This document shows positions 46,631-55,897 of a stretch of 64,000 nt of DNA, one piece after another (the first letter of the stretch is position 1; each line of letters begins with the position of its first letter). The stretch covers positions 1-64,000 of the forward strand of contig NZ_JONO01000028.1 in assembly GCF_000711895.1 (NCBI RefSeq), given 5' to 3'. Origin of the DNA: Photorhabdus australis DSM 17609. Lineage in GTDB: Bacteria > Pseudomonadota > Gammaproteobacteria > Enterobacterales > Enterobacteriaceae. Made by a program: the position numbers and the translations under genes. Under the pieces are notes generated by a model. That model made no database searches, had not been told where the DNA came from, and saw only the letters and a program-made list of their open reading frames with translations.

Positions 46631-47367
46631 CAGGCAGACTCCCGATGTAATGATGGTAGGATCACCAAACGCAGTGAAGGTACTTCACCATCGACTGACT
46701 GATTAACGTCCTGACACTTCCATAGTGAACCGGAACGCACTCCCGGCACTGTCGAGGTCACAACCCGCGCATCGCCATTAATAACCAATACTGGCTTACC
46801 AATGGCTCCCAGAGCGGGCAGAAGTAACCGATCCAGCGTTGAAACCAGCATATCCGCCGCCGCAACGCCGACAAAATCCTCACCGATGAGTACCGGGTGA
46901 GCTATTGTAATCGTGTAGGCTCCGTTGCAGACATAATCCACATAGGGACCATCGATAAAGGGCAGATGGCAACTTGCCGGCTGCCGGAACCAGTCAAACA
47001 ATCGGAAGTCCAGACGTCTGCACTGCTCCTGATTGTGTTCCAGTTGTGCCTGTTGAATGGTGCCCCCTTCCTGACGCCACCACTCCAACGTCCAGTAGCC
47101 TCCCTCCTCCCCCGCCATCTTCGTTGACACATAACTGGCGAACCCCGCCCCATTACACCAGGCGTTGTCATGCAGTACATCGTGGATATGTTTTTGCAAT
47201 GCAGTACGCTGCTCCCGCGTTAAGCGGGCACCTTCCGTATAATGTACAGGCATCTCCGATAAAATACGCGCCGTCGCATCTGCCAGGGCTGCGGTAGCCC
47301 TCTGTGCCGAGGTCAGGATATCGTCCAGGATGTTCCTGACCCATTCTGCATGTATGTTGTTGTACAT
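46615..47367 (-). CDS. soluble cache (PDC)-domain sensor-like protein
   Basis: This protein has about 250 residues. The ATG at 47367 (MYNNIHAEWVRNILDD) has a GGAAAGGAAG site and avoids overlap with the GntR gene. A helical N terminus leads into a cache-type ligand-binding domain (GGYWTLEWWR, GPYVDYVCNGAYTITIAHPV, GEDFVGVAAADML). No membrane helices or output domain are seen, so it may be a stand-alone ligand-binding protein linked with the regulator next door. Its last codons overlap the gabT remnant, so the natural C terminus could have been altered by the same deletion. Confidence 0.7.
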   Translation of the reverse strand: MYNNIHAEWVRNILDDILTSAQRATAALADATARILSEMPVHYTEGARLTREQRTALQKHIHDVLHDNAWCNGAGFASYVSTKMAGEEGGYWTLEWWRQEGGTIQQAQLEHNQEQCRRLDFRLFDWFRQPASCHLPFIDGPYVDYVCNGAYTITIAHPVLIGEDFVGVAAADMLVSTLDRLLLPALGAIGKPVLVINGDARVVTSTVPGVRSGSLWKCQDVNQSVDGEVPSLRLVILPSLHRESACWSVV

Positions 47368-47402
47368 ATGCCACTTCCTTTCCTGGGATGAATGCAGCCG
47401 CG

Positions 47403-48158
47403 TTACTCGCGGGCGGGTTTCTGCAAGAACGACGCATTGATATCCATGCGCAATTTGCATTCAAGCAGGTGGTCAGTAATGCGGGAAATCATTCTCTGCG
47501 CCAGCTGATAACAGGCGAAATCGTCAGCCTTATGTAGAACATCCAAAAGTGAACGCCAGGCGGTAACAACTTCGCTGTGTACAGCAGCCTCCCGGTACAG
47601 AAGCACCACCAAAGGCGTCCATTCGGACTGAATCTCCAGCTCCTGGTTAGCAAGCCTCGCCGATTGCGCCTGGGATGCCAGGGTTAACAGGCAGCGCATA
47701 TCTGCCTGTATACGAGCATCTGGTTGCGTCGCAGCTGCAAAACTGTCGATCAACTGCCCAAGCATCTCCAGTTCACCCGGCGTTGAACGTTGCGCCGCAA
47801 GCCTCGCGCTGTGGCCAATCACTGCACAATGAAATTCGCTGAAATCCGCCAGCTCGCCTGAAGCCATCAACCGCAACGGATGATATTTCCGCATTATCTC
47901 AACGGGAACCTGACATACGAAACTACCGCCATGACGTCCTCGCCGGGTATCGATCAACTGCCTGGTGCGCAGCGTATTCAGAGCATCACGTACCGTTACT
48001 GGCGACACCCCCAACAAACGCGACAGCTCGTTTTCATTAGGCAACTGCTCATCGGTCTGTAATACCCCAGAGATGATCGCGTTACTTAAACGTTCCACAA
48101 CCTGTTCGGTCCGGGTGGCCTGATCGAGCTGTGCGTAGACGATGGAATATGCCATCAT
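47403..48158 (-). CDS. GntR-family regulator with FCD domain
   Basis: The 251-residue regulator has an N-terminal winged helix (RLSNAIISGVLQTDEQLPNE, then NELSRLLGVSPVTVRDALNT) and a helical C-terminal effector domain with FCD-type His/Asp residues (EFHCAVIGHSARLAA, IQADMRCLLTLA). Such regulators usually repress catabolic operons in response to an acid ligand. It lies inside the patD / Tat-oxidase module and probably controls it; GABA or an intermediate is a plausible ligand. Confidence 0.88.
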   Translation of the reverse strand: MMAYSIVYAQLDQATRTEQVVERLSNAIISGVLQTDEQLPNENELSRLLGVSPVTVRDALNTLRTRQLIDTRRGRHGGSFVCQVPVEIMRKYHPLRLMASGELADFSEFHCAVIGHSARLAAQRSTPGELEMLGQLIDSFAAATQPDARIQADMRCLLTLASQAQSARLANQELEIQSEWTPLVVLLYREAAVHSEVVTAWRSLLDVLHKADDFACYQLAQRMISRITDHLLECKLRMDINASFLQKPARE

Positions 48159-48210
48159 TCTTTAATTCCTGATTGAAAAAACATGGATTCCGACATGTCT
48201 GCAAACGACA

Positions 48211-48984
48211 TTAAAAAATACCGTGGCGATGCAGCGCTTTCGCATCCTCCGGGACCGGGGTGATAGCATCCCAAAGCTCAGCCACTTTACCGTTCTCAAT
48301 GCGCCATAGCTCGAAATAGCTGTGACGCGCTCCGGCAATACTCCCCTCCGAATGGGTCAGAACAAATTGCCCATCGGCTACCGTACGGTGAATTTTAGTG
48401 TAATGCAGGCCCCGCCCTTCATCCCTGAGTTGCTTAAGAAACGAGATGACTGCCGCCGTACCATCGGGAATATCGGGGCTGTGCTGGCGAAACAGTTCAC
48501 CATTGGTATAGTTCCCAAACTCTTCGTAGTAACCCTCGATCAGGGTACGTGTAAAAAAGTTGACCACCAGTTCGCGATTCTTCTCCGGGTTATGGCTATG
48601 ACCTGTTTCAGTCGGGCCGTCTAACTGAGTCCGACCACTGGCGTTGGGTGCAGCCTGTGGTACCAGACCATCCCAATGCTCCACGATTAAGCCGTCGACA
48701 ACCCGGTACAGATCAAAACCGACCAACGGCCTGTCGTCTAACCCCAGAAAACGACCGTGGATAGCAACCAAATCACCATCCTGCAATACACGATACGTTT
48801 CGTGGTGCAGCTCAGGATGTGTGCAGATCAGCTCACGTAATCCGGCAAGCCCCTCTTTGACCAATGGAGAATGTTCGATAAAATGCGGCGAGAAACAACG
48901 CTCAAGCGCCCCTACATCACGGTCAGTAAATAGCTCGTGGTGTGCGCGCGACACCCAATCGCGTAGAGATCTATTCTGAGTCAT
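48211..48984 (-). CDS. double SnoaL/NTF2-like protein
   Basis: The 257-residue protein contains two NTF2-like alpha+beta domains, each with the SnoaL pattern: residues about 10-115 (FTDRDVGALERCFSPHFIEH, YRVVDGLIVEHWDGLVP) and 135-250 (FELWRIENGKVAELWDAITP). SnoaL-like proteins bind or rearrange small hydrophobic molecules; the substrate is unknown. It starts 15 bp after patD and so shares its transcript. Confidence 0.82.
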   Translation of the reverse strand: MTQNRSLRDWVSRAHHELFTDRDVGALERCFSPHFIEHSPLVKEGLAGLRELICTHPELHHETYRVLQDGDLVAIHGRFLGLDDRPLVGFDLYRVVDGLIVEHWDGLVPQAAPNASGRTQLDGPTETGHSHNPEKNRELVVNFFTRTLIEGYYEEFGNYTNGELFRQHSPDIPDGTAAVISFLKQLRDEGRGLHYTKIHRTVADGQFVLTHSEGSIAGARHSYFELWRIENGKVAELWDAITPVPEDAKALHRHGIF

Positions 48985-48999
48985 TACAGATGTCCTGTG

Positions 49000-50430
49000 T
49001 CAGTCGTTGGAACTCATCACGTGTTTGATACGCGTATATTCATCGAAGCCATAAACCGACAGATCTTTACCATATCCAGAGCTCTTGAAACCACCGTGCG
49101 GCGCCTCTGCCGTAAGAGGAATATGGGTGTTAATCCAAACGGTACCGAAATCGAGTTCACGTGACAGGCGCAACGCGCGGCCATGGTCGCGGGTCCAGAC
49201 ACTAGAGGCCAGTCCGTATTTCACATCGTTAGCTTTCTCTATGGCATCCTGTTCATCGAAGAACTTCTGCACCGTGATAACCGGGCCGAAAATCTCGGTC
49301 TGGATTGCTTCATCGTGCTGTTCCAGGCCGGTAATTACCGTAGGCTCAAAGTAATAACCCAAACGTTCGGCTTGACGGCCTCCTGTTTCGATACGGGCAT
49401 AAGCGGGCAGACGTGCAATGAACCCTTTGACTTGCTCCAGCTGACGAACATTATTGAGTGGTCCATACAGCGCCTCTTCATCTTCCGGATCACCAAAGCG
49501 GGTGACTTTAGCTGCCGCCACCAGTTTGGCGACGAAGGTATCGTAAACAGATTCATGCACCAGCACACGCGAGGCTGCTGTACAATCCTGACCAGCATTA
49601 AAGTACCCCGCAGTAACAATGGTCTCCACTGCTTTATCCATATCTGCATCAGCGAAAACAACCACTGGCGCTTTGCCCCCTAGCTCCAAATGTGTTCTGG
49701 TGAGATTAGTCGCCGCCGAAGAGGCAACCTGCAAGCCTGCACGCACAGAACCTGTAATAGAAACCATAGCTGGCGTTTTGTGTGAAACAACCAAAGCACC
49801 CGCATTAGCATTACCCAACACCACGTTGAATGCACCGGCAGGGAAGAACGGATTGGCCAATTCAGCCAGCAACAGAGTACTTTCCGGCGTGGTATCGCTC
49901 GGTTTGAGTACCACAGTATTGCCCGCAGCCAGCGCAGGCGCTATCTTCCATACGGCCATCATCAGCGGGTAATTCCACGGTGTAACTTGACCCACCACGC
50001 CTAATGGTTCGCGCCGGATGCTGGTCGTCATATCAGGAAGATATTCAGCAGTAGCTTTACCTTCCAGAAAACGAGCGGCACCAGCGAAGAAACGAATATG
50101 ATCCACTGACGTCGCAACTTCCTCAGAGGCAATCATATGCTTGAGCTGCCCCGTATTGCGGCTTTGCACTTCGATCAAACGTTCAGCGTTTTTTTCCACT
50201 GCATCGGCTAATGCCAGCAATGCCTGCTGACGGGCTGACGGGGTGCTACGCCCCCAGATCTTGAACGCCTCTTTAGCTGATACATACGCTTCATCAACAT
50301 CAGCCACAGTCGCGTTAGGAGAACGCGCATAAGTTTCACCAGTGACCGGGCTTACCAGATCAAAATATTCGGAACTTTTAGATTCAACATACTGACCATT
50401 AATGAAATGCCTGAGCATTGGCACCGCCAT
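49000..50430 (-). CDS. patD: gamma-aminobutyraldehyde dehydrogenase
   Basis: The 476-residue aldehyde dehydrogenase closely follows E. coli PatD/YdcW along its length (DPLGVV.APWNYPLMM context, THLELGGKAPVVVFADAD, HGGFKSSGYGKDLS). Catalytic Glu249 and Cys283 (NAGQDCTAASR) are present. It oxidises 4-aminobutanal from putrescine to GABA with NAD. It is first in a leftward module with the SnoaL protein, GntR regulator and Tat oxidase. No patA aminotransferase is adjacent, so the aldehyde may come from the oxidase. Confidence 0.92.
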   Translation of the reverse strand: MAVPMLRHFINGQYVESKSSEYFDLVSPVTGETYARSPNATVADVDEAYVSAKEAFKIWGRSTPSARQQALLALADAVEKNAERLIEVQSRNTGQLKHMIASEEVATSVDHIRFFAGAARFLEGKATAEYLPDMTTSIRREPLGVVGQVTPWNYPLMMAVWKIAPALAAGNTVVLKPSDTTPESTLLLAELANPFFPAGAFNVVLGNANAGALVVSHKTPAMVSITGSVRAGLQVASSAATNLTRTHLELGGKAPVVVFADADMDKAVETIVTAGYFNAGQDCTAASRVLVHESVYDTFVAKLVAAAKVTRFGDPEDEEALYGPLNNVRQLEQVKGFIARLPAYARIETGGRQAERLGYYFEPTVITGLEQHDEAIQTEIFGPVITVQKFFDEQDAIEKANDVKYGLASSVWTRDHGRALRLSRELDFGTVWINTHIPLTAEAPHGGFKSSGYGKDLSVYGFDEYTRIKHVMSSND

Positions 50431-50687
50431 GGTTACCTCCTGATGAATTGGATAACATAAAATATAACCTATAATTTAATATATTAAACGGTTACACCAC
50501 TGTCAAATTTGTAACAAAAAAGTAAAAAACAAAAGATTAATCAGATACATAAATGTAACTTTCGGCACTCCTGCTTAGGAAAATATGCCGATCTATGAAC
50601 AGGATCGAGGATTTCAGATTTTACGGACTAGGCAATATGGACAAACCAACGGGTTCAGTCTCTATTACAAAAAACGGCAAATAAAAT

Positions 50688-50812
50688 ATACCCAATGAAT
50701 TTCAGGATGCATCGCGACGACAAGGGAACGAATCCCCGGGAGCATAGATAACTCTGTGACCGGGGTGAGTGAGTGCAGCCAACAAAGAGGCTACCTGGAA
50801 GATAACGGGTAT
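50688..50812 (+). repeat. ERIC element, near full length
   Basis: This ERIC of about 125 bp runs from ATACCCAATGAATTTCAGG to GATAACGGGTAT with the canonical core CGAATCCCCGGGAGC / GTGACCGGGGTGAGTGAG. Confidence 0.88.
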
Positions 50813-50834
50813 ATATTTAACATATGTTAGTTGA
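50812..50834 (+). promoter_or_regulatory. palindromic operator-like direct repeat, copy 1
   Basis: The 23-bp sequence contains TAACATATGTTA, a perfect 12-bp palindrome, and recurs with one change at 52169-52191. It lies about 80-100 bp upstream of the MFS fragment and ygfF, where a TetR- or MarR-type operator would be expected. No such regulator is encoded nearby. Confidence 0.45.
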
Positions 50835-50893
50835 GGTTAATATATAAGAAAGAAGGACAGGAAGTCAGAAGAAAACTTAAAAAATATTAGCTT

Positions 50894-51325
50894 ATGCTCA
50901 AGGGGACAATAATGTCAGTAAGACTTACCGTTATTGGGAAATTTCTCAAATACTTTTTACCGCTGGAAAAGAGGTTAGTTGGCGCGCTGATCTTTGCCGT
51001 TTCCCAGCTGTTGTTCTGGATTAACGATACCGCCAGTGCATTCTGGTGGGGCTTGGTTGCAGTGGTGTTCAGCATTGCAGAAGCCATCTTGTTACCTAAT
51101 CTGAGCATCTTGCTCGACCGTCTGGCACCGGAACGCTATCGTGGAGCCTATTTAGGTGCATCAACACTTGTGATTCTGGGGTTATCCTTGGGGCCTTTTA
51201 TCGGTGGCGCGTTGCTAGAATGGTGGGGTAAAGGGGTATTTACCGTAATGGCGTTGTTTTGCCTCAGTATTGCTATTTTGATGTTGATAAATAAATCAAA
51301 AATAAATTTGCGACTGGATAAATAA
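50894..51325 (+). pseudogene. truncated MFS transporter (C-terminal ~5 helices)
   Basis: The 143-residue frame corresponds only to the last third of a 12-helix drug-efflux MFS protein (ALIFAVSQLLFWINDT, SIAEAILLPNLSILLDRLAP, GAYLGASTLVILGLSLGPFI). A second ATG at 50912 has AAGGGG upstream. The first seven helices and motif A are absent, so transport is unlikely. It ends 3 bp before ygfF and may now serve mainly as a translated leader for it. Confidence 0.75.
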
Positions 51326-51328
51326 AAC

Positions 51329-52078
51329 ATGAAAAATAAAATCACCCTGATCACCGGTGGGGATCGCGGCATTGGTCGGGCTACCGCGTTATGTCTGGCG
51401 AGCAAAGGACATAAGGTTTGCATTGGCTATCATACGCGTAAAGCCCGTGCGCAAGAGGTTGTCGATATGATTCTTCATGCTGGTGGGAAAGCCATTGCCG
51501 TACAGGCCGATATTGCCCAAGAAGGACAGATCGTGGAAATGTTTCAGCAAATAGATAAAGAGCTCGGTCCAATTTCTGGATTAGTGAACAACGCAGGAAT
51601 ACTTATGCCCCAAGCATCCATCGAACAGTTGGATGCACAGCGACTAGCCACTATATTTGCCACTAATGTCAGCGGCAGTTTTATCTGCGCACGTGAAGCA
51701 GTTAAACGTATGGCGCTTCGCCATGGAGGTCAGGGAGGAGCCATTGTTAACGTATCCTCAGCAGCATCTCGACTAGGCTCTCCACATGAATATGTGGATT
51801 ATGCAGCCTCAAAAGGTGCTATTGACACCTTAACCATTGGTCTATCTCTAGAGGTGGCCGCCCAAGGAATTCGCGTTAACGCTGTTCGTCCTGGATTCAT
51901 TTATACCGAGATGCATGCTTATGGTGGTGAGGCAACGCGGGTTGATCGAATAAAAGATAATTTGCCGATGAAACGTGGCGGTCAACCTGAGGAGGTAGCC
52001 CAAGCAATAGTATGGTTATTGTCTGATGAGGCTTCATATGTCACGGGTAGTTTCATCGATCTGGCGGGAGGAAAATAG
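51329..52078 (+). CDS. ygfF: SDR-family oxidoreductase YgfF
   Basis: The 249-residue short-chain dehydrogenase has GGDRGIGRA (NADP-binding), NNAGI and the Ser...Tyr-x-x-x-Lys catalytic set (VSSAASRLGSP, EYVDYAASKGAIDTL). The C-terminal 100 residues are close to E. coli YgfF (VRPGFIYTEMHA, SYVTGSFIDLAGGK), which also neighbours gcvP. E. coli YgfF is annotated as a glucose-1-dehydrogenase-like protein; the physiological substrate is unknown. It converges on gcvP. Confidence 0.9.
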   Translation: MKNKITLITGGDRGIGRATALCLASKGHKVCIGYHTRKARAQEVVDMILHAGGKAIAVQADIAQEGQIVEMFQQIDKELGPISGLVNNAGILMPQASIEQLDAQRLATIFATNVSGSFICAREAVKRMALRHGGQGGAIVNVSSAASRLGSPHEYVDYAASKGAIDTLTIGLSLEVAAQGIRVNAVRPGFIYTEMHAYGGEATRVDRIKDNLPMKRGGQPEEVAQAIVWLLSDEASYVTGSFIDLAGGK

Positions 52079-52168
52079 ACACATATTGAAAAGTGTAGTG
52101 GTCACTTTAAATAGCCAATATGAACTAAATTAATTGTGACTTTTCAGACCGTGACTGACAATTTTATG

Positions 52169-52191
52169 TATATTTAACATGTGTTAGTTGA
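52169..52191 (+). repeat. direct repeat copy 2 (TAACATGTGTTA element)
   Basis: The sequence is identical to 50812-50834 at 22 of 23 positions. It lies 90 bp beyond the ygfF stop, next to a partial ERIC. The two copies bracket the MFS fragment and ygfF. Confidence 0.5.
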
Positions 52192-52197
52192 CCACTA

Positions 52198-52245
52198 TAA
52201 ATCCCCAGGAGCATAGCAAACATATGACCGGGGTGAACGAGTGTT
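52198..52245 (+). repeat. partial ERIC element
   Basis: Only the central ERIC core is present: AAATCCCCAGGAGCATAGC and ATGACCGGGGTGAACGAGTG. The 5' and 3' thirds are missing. Confidence 0.7.
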
Positions 52246-52298
52246 TAAGAATGAGTGAACATTAGGAAAATTGCACCAATGTCAATAGAGATAAATAA

Positions 52299-52324
52299 CA
52301 ACACCAGCAATCATACTGGTGTTG
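52299..52324 (-). terminator. gcvP terminator
   Basis: The 9-bp perfect arms CAACACCAG and CTGGTGTTG enclose an 8-nt loop, followed in the direction of gcvP transcription by TTATTTATCT. It begins 17 bp beyond the gcvP stop. A diverged copy is present at 44315-44340. Confidence 0.8.
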
Positions 52325-52340
52325 ATTATTATATTAGTGG

Positions 52341-55217
52341 TTATTGATAATCGCTGACAGGTGCACAGGAGCAGTGCAGATTACGATCACCGTAAACATC
52401 ATCCAGACGTTTAACGGCAGGCCAATATTTATTGGCTTTGGTTTCTGCGGTTGGGAATACTGCAATTTCACGGCTGTAACTATGGCTCCAGTCAGAAACC
52501 AGCTCAGTTTGTACGTGAGGCGCATTGACCAATGGATTATCTTCCAATGACCATTCACCTTTCGCTACTTTGCTAATTTCAGCACGAATTGCCAGCATCG
52601 CATCCACAAAGCGATCAATTTCTACTTTGCTTTCTGATTCCGTGGGTTCCACCATCAGCGTGCCAGCAACTGGGAATGACATCGTTGGTGCATGGAAACC
52701 ATAATCAATCAAACGCTTGGCAATATCCATTTCGCTGATACCAAACTTTTCTTTCAGTGGCCGAATGTCCAGAATACATTCATGCGCCACATAACCGTTA
52801 TGGCCCGTATACAGCACGTCATAATCATTCTTCAGGCGGGCAGCAATATAGTTAGCATTCAAAATCGCTGTCTGGCTTGCCTGTTTTAGCCCTTGTGAAC
52901 CCATCATACGAATATACATCCAGCTAATAGGCAGAATGGAAGCACTACCAAATGGCGCCGCCGAGACAGCGCCCTGTTCAGTAATTCCATCCATTTGAAC
53001 CACCGAGTGCCCCGGTAAGAACGGCGCCAAATGGGCTTTTACACCAATCGGCCCCATGCCCGGACCACCACCGCCATGTGGAATACAAAATGTTTTATGA
53101 AGGTTAAGATGCGAAACATCAGCGCCAATAAAGCCTGGAGAGGTGATACCAACCTGTGCGTTCATATTCGCACCATCAAGGTAAACCTGACCACCATACT
53201 GATGGATAATTTCACACACCTGACGGATAGTTTCTTCATAGACGCCATGGGTTGATGGATAAGTCACCATGATACAAGAAAGTTCATCACCTGATTTTTC
53301 CGCTTTTTCACGCAGGTCGGACAGATCAATGTTACCTTCTTTATCACAACCAACCACAATAACTGTCATTCCTGCCATATGAGCAGAAGCCGGGTTGGTA
53401 CCATGAGCAGAACTTGGAATTAAACAGATATGACGATGCCCTTCTCCACGGCTTTCGTGATAATGGCGAATGGCCAGCAAACCGGCATATTCCCCCTGTG
53501 CACCAGAGTTTGGTTGCATACAAACCGCATCATAACCTGTCAGTTGCACCAACCAATGAGATAACTGGCTAATCATCTGTTGATAACCCTGCGCCTGTTC
53601 TGGCGGGCAGAATGGATGCAGTGCATTAAACTCAGGCCAAGAGATAGGTAACATTTCTGCCGCAGCATTGAGCTTCATGGTACAAGAACCCAGTGGGATC
53701 ATTGCCTGATTCAGCGCCAAATCTTTACGCTCAAGACGATGCATATAACGCATCATATCCGTTTCGCTGTGATAACGGTTGAAATTCGGATGCTGGAGAA
53801 TTTCATCGTTGCGCAGCATAGATGCAGGGATAGAGTGGCTTTCCGCTATTACATTCTCATCCAATGCCTCAACATCCAGCCGTTCCTCTGTACCCGTCAG
53901 CACAGAGAATAATTTGACCAAATCATCACGGGTGGTAGTTTCATTCAATGTAACACCCACGGCACCGTGAATATCGGTACGCAAGTTAATTTCTGCCTTA
54001 TCTGCTCGTGCCAATACTGTGGCTTTATCAGCCACTTCAACGGTCAGCGTATCAAACCAAGTTTTGTAGCGCAGAGTTAATCCCGCTTTCTGTAGCCCAG
54101 CGGCGAGAATGTCAGTCAGACGATGAATGCGGCCTGCAATACGTTTTAGTCCTTTTGCACCGTGATATACCGCATACATCCCTGCAATATTTGCCAGCAG
54201 AACTTGAGAAGTACAGATATTAGAATTCGCTTTCTCACGACGAATATGCTGCTCACGGGTCTGCATTGCCATGCGCAGAGCGGTATTACCAGCCGCATCA
54301 CGGGAAACGCCGATAATACGTCCCGGCATAGAACGTTTGAATTCATCACGGCAGGCAAAAAATGCTGCATGGGGACCGCCATAACCCATCGGCACCCCAA
54401 AACGCTGAGCAGAACCAAACACCACATCTGCCCCTTGCTTGCCCGGAGCAGTCAGAAGTACCAGAGCCATCAAATCAGCAGCAACGCTGATAATGATTTT
54501 ACGCTGTTTCAGTTGTGCGATCAGGTCAGTGTAATCATGAATTTCACCTTTCGTACCAACCTGTTGCAGCAACACACCAAATACACCGTCCAGCTCCAGA
54601 ACTTTTTCTGCTTTATCTACAACCACATCAAAACCAAAAGTTTTGGCGCGGGTACGGACAACATCCAGCGTTTGAGGATGTACATCATCAGCAACAAAGA
54701 AACGGTCTGCATTTTTCAGTTTGCTGGCACGTTTTGCCATTGCCATTGCTTCAGCCGCAGCAGTTGCTTCATCCAACAGAGAGGCAGAAGCAAGATCTAA
54801 CCCCGTCAAGTCGATAGTCACTTGTTGGAAGTTTAGTAATGATTCAAGGCGTCCTTGAGAAACTTCCGGTTGATAAGGTGTATAAGCTGTATACCAGCCA
54901 GGATTTTCTAATAAATTGCGTAAAATAACCGGAGGGAGCACAGAAGGCACATATCCCATACCAATATAGGATTGGTAACGCTTATTTTGGCTGGCAATGG
55001 CTTTCAGTTCAGCCAATGCTTGTTGTTCAGTTGCACCACCGCCTACATCGGGTGGCTCTGGTAACGCAATATCACAGGGAACAATTTTCTGGGTTAACTC
55101 ACTGAGAGAACCTGCCCCTACTATCGCCAGCATCTCTTTTTGCTGTTCGGCGGAAGAGCCAATATGACGGCGGATAAACTCGCCCCGGTTTTCAAGTTGA
55201 CTTAATGTCTGAGTCAT
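52341..55217 (-). CDS. gcvP: glycine dehydrogenase (decarboxylating), P protein
   Basis: The 958-residue single-chain P protein is full length for enterobacteria. It decarboxylates glycine with PLP and passes the aminomethyl group to the lipoyl arm of GcvH. The PLP Lys is in [16 protein letters not shown], and the N-terminal half shows FIRRHIG and [14 protein letters not shown]. It is last of the gcvTHP operon. A strong intrinsic terminator lies between it and gcvH. Confidence 0.98.
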   Translation of the reverse strand: MTQTLSQLENRGEFIRRHIGSSAEQQKEMLAIVGAGSLSELTQKIVPCDIALPEPPDVGGGATEQQALAELKAIASQNKRYQSYIGMGYVPSVLPPVILRNLLENPGWYTAYTPYQPEVSQGRLESLLNFQQVTIDLTGLDLASASLLDEATAAAEAMAMAKRASKLKNADRFFVADDVHPQTLDVVRTRAKTFGFDVVVDKAEKVLELDGVFGVLLQQVGTKGEIHDYTDLIAQLKQRKIIISVAADLMALVLLTAPGKQGADVVFGSAQRFGVPMGYGGPHAAFFACRDEFKRSMPGRIIGVSRDAAGNTALRMAMQTREQHIRREKANSNICTSQVLLANIAGMYAVYHGAKGLKRIAGRIHRLTDILAAGLQKAGLTLRYKTWFDTLTVEVADKATVLARADKAEINLRTDIHGAVGVTLNETTTRDDLVKLFSVLTGTEERLDVEALDENVIAESHSIPASMLRNDEILQHPNFNRYHSETDMMRYMHRLERKDLALNQAMIPLGSCTMKLNAAAEMLPISWPEFNALHPFCPPEQAQGYQQMISQLSHWLVQLTGYDAVCMQPNSGAQGEYAGLLAIRHYHESRGEGHRHICLIPSSAHGTNPASAHMAGMTVIVVGCDKEGNIDLSDLREKAEKSGDELSCIMVTYPSTHGVYEETIRQVCEIIHQYGGQVYLDGANMNAQVGITSPGFIGADVSHLNLHKTFCIPHGGGGPGMGPIGVKAHLAPFLPGHSVVQMDGITEQGAVSAAPFGSASILPISWMYIRMMGSQGLKQASQTAILNANYIAARLKNDYDVLYTGHNGYVAHECILDIRPLKEKFGISEMDIAKRLIDYGFHAPTMSFPVAGTLMVEPTESESKVEIDRFVDAMLAIRAEISKVAKGEWSLEDNPLVNAPHVQTELVSDWSHSYSREIAVFPTAETKANKYWPAVKRLDDVYGDRNLHCSCAPVSDYQ

Positions 55218-55259
55218 TTGGTACTAATTCCTGAAACTGGCCAGAAATGGCATACAAAT

Positions 55260-55292
55260 AAAAACGCCCCGATCACGATGTGAAACGGGGCG
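55260..55292 (-). terminator. intrinsic terminator or attenuator between gcvH and gcvP
   Basis: In the direction of transcription the 7-bp G+C arms CGCCCCG and CGGGGCG are followed at once by TTTTTATTTG, a textbook Rho-independent signal. It lies 13 bp after the gcvH stop and 43 bp before the gcvP start, so it should reduce gcvP expression relative to gcvTH. Confidence 0.8.
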
Positions 55293-55304
55293 ACAGTGGG
55301 CACT

Positions 55305-55697
55305 TTATTCTTCTTCGTCCAGAAGTGCCTGATATCCATCGGCATCTAGCAAATTCGAGAGTTCACTCTCATCAGCAGCTTTAATACGGAACAACCAGCC
55401 TTCATCATAAGGCTCGCTGTTAACTAATTCAGGGGCATCGCTCAGTGTTTCATTAACGGCAATAATTTCACCACTCAGCGGTGCGTAAATATCAGAGGCG
55501 GCTTTTACTGATTCCACAACAGCGCACTCATCACCAAAATTGATTGCAGCACCAACTTCTGGTAAATCAACAAAAACCATGTCGCCTAACAGCTCTTGCG
55601 CATGCTCGGTAATACCTACAGTGTATTCACCATTACCTTCTGCGCGAACCCACTCATGCGATCTAGCATATTTTAACTCTGCGGGTACATTACTCAT
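55305..55697 (-). CDS. gcvH: glycine cleavage system H protein
   Basis: This lipoyl carrier protein has about 130 residues. The ATG at 55697 ([17 protein letters not shown]) is chosen because AAGGAG is well spaced for it and E. coli GcvH starts identically; upstream ATGs are too close to the site. The lipoylated Lys lies in [16 protein letters not shown]. It shuttles the aminomethyl group between GcvP, GcvT and Lpd. Confidence 0.97.
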   Translation of the reverse strand: MSNVPAELKYARSHEWVRAEGNGEYTVGITEHAQELLGDMVFVDLPEVGAAINFGDECAVVESVKAASDIYAPLSGEIIAVNETLSDAPELVNSEPYDEGWLFRIKAADESELSNLLDADGYQALLDEEE

Positions 55698-55817
55698 TAC
55701 CATCGTCTCCTTCAATCTTAGAACCAATCTCATTCAAGCCATTGTGCTTTCTTGCACCAATCATGCTTACTGAGATAAGTTGCTATTTACTCATCATGTT
55801 ATTAGATAAAAATGACT

Positions 55818-55897
55818 ATACCTATTATCTTTCAAGCTGCTGCTTTGTTGGTTGCGTTCACTTACCGCCGCACTGCAACTTGAAATCTATTGGGTAT
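55818..55897 (-). repeat. internally deleted ERIC overlapping the gcvT stop
   Basis: Both ERIC ends are present (ATACCTATTATCTTTCAAG... and ...GCAACTTGAAATCTATTGG, then GTATA), but the central CCCCGG core is missing. One end encodes the last codons and stop of gcvT (VYTQ-stop). It lies within the gcvT-gcvH spacer of the operon mRNA. Confidence 0.7.

Larger units (their letters stand above)
50431..50893. promoter_or_regulatory. divergent region between patD and the MFS fragment
   Basis: This 463-bp gap holds the patD promoter, a full ERIC (50688-50812) and, directly after it, a 23-bp element containing the perfect palindrome TAACATATGTTA (50818-50829). No gene is seen. Confidence 0.5.

Noticed and set aside
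7240-52340. A classical integrase-driven genomic island
   Set aside because: I found no tRNA gene, integrase or perfect att repeats at the borders; only a diverged gcvP-end copy inside the region.
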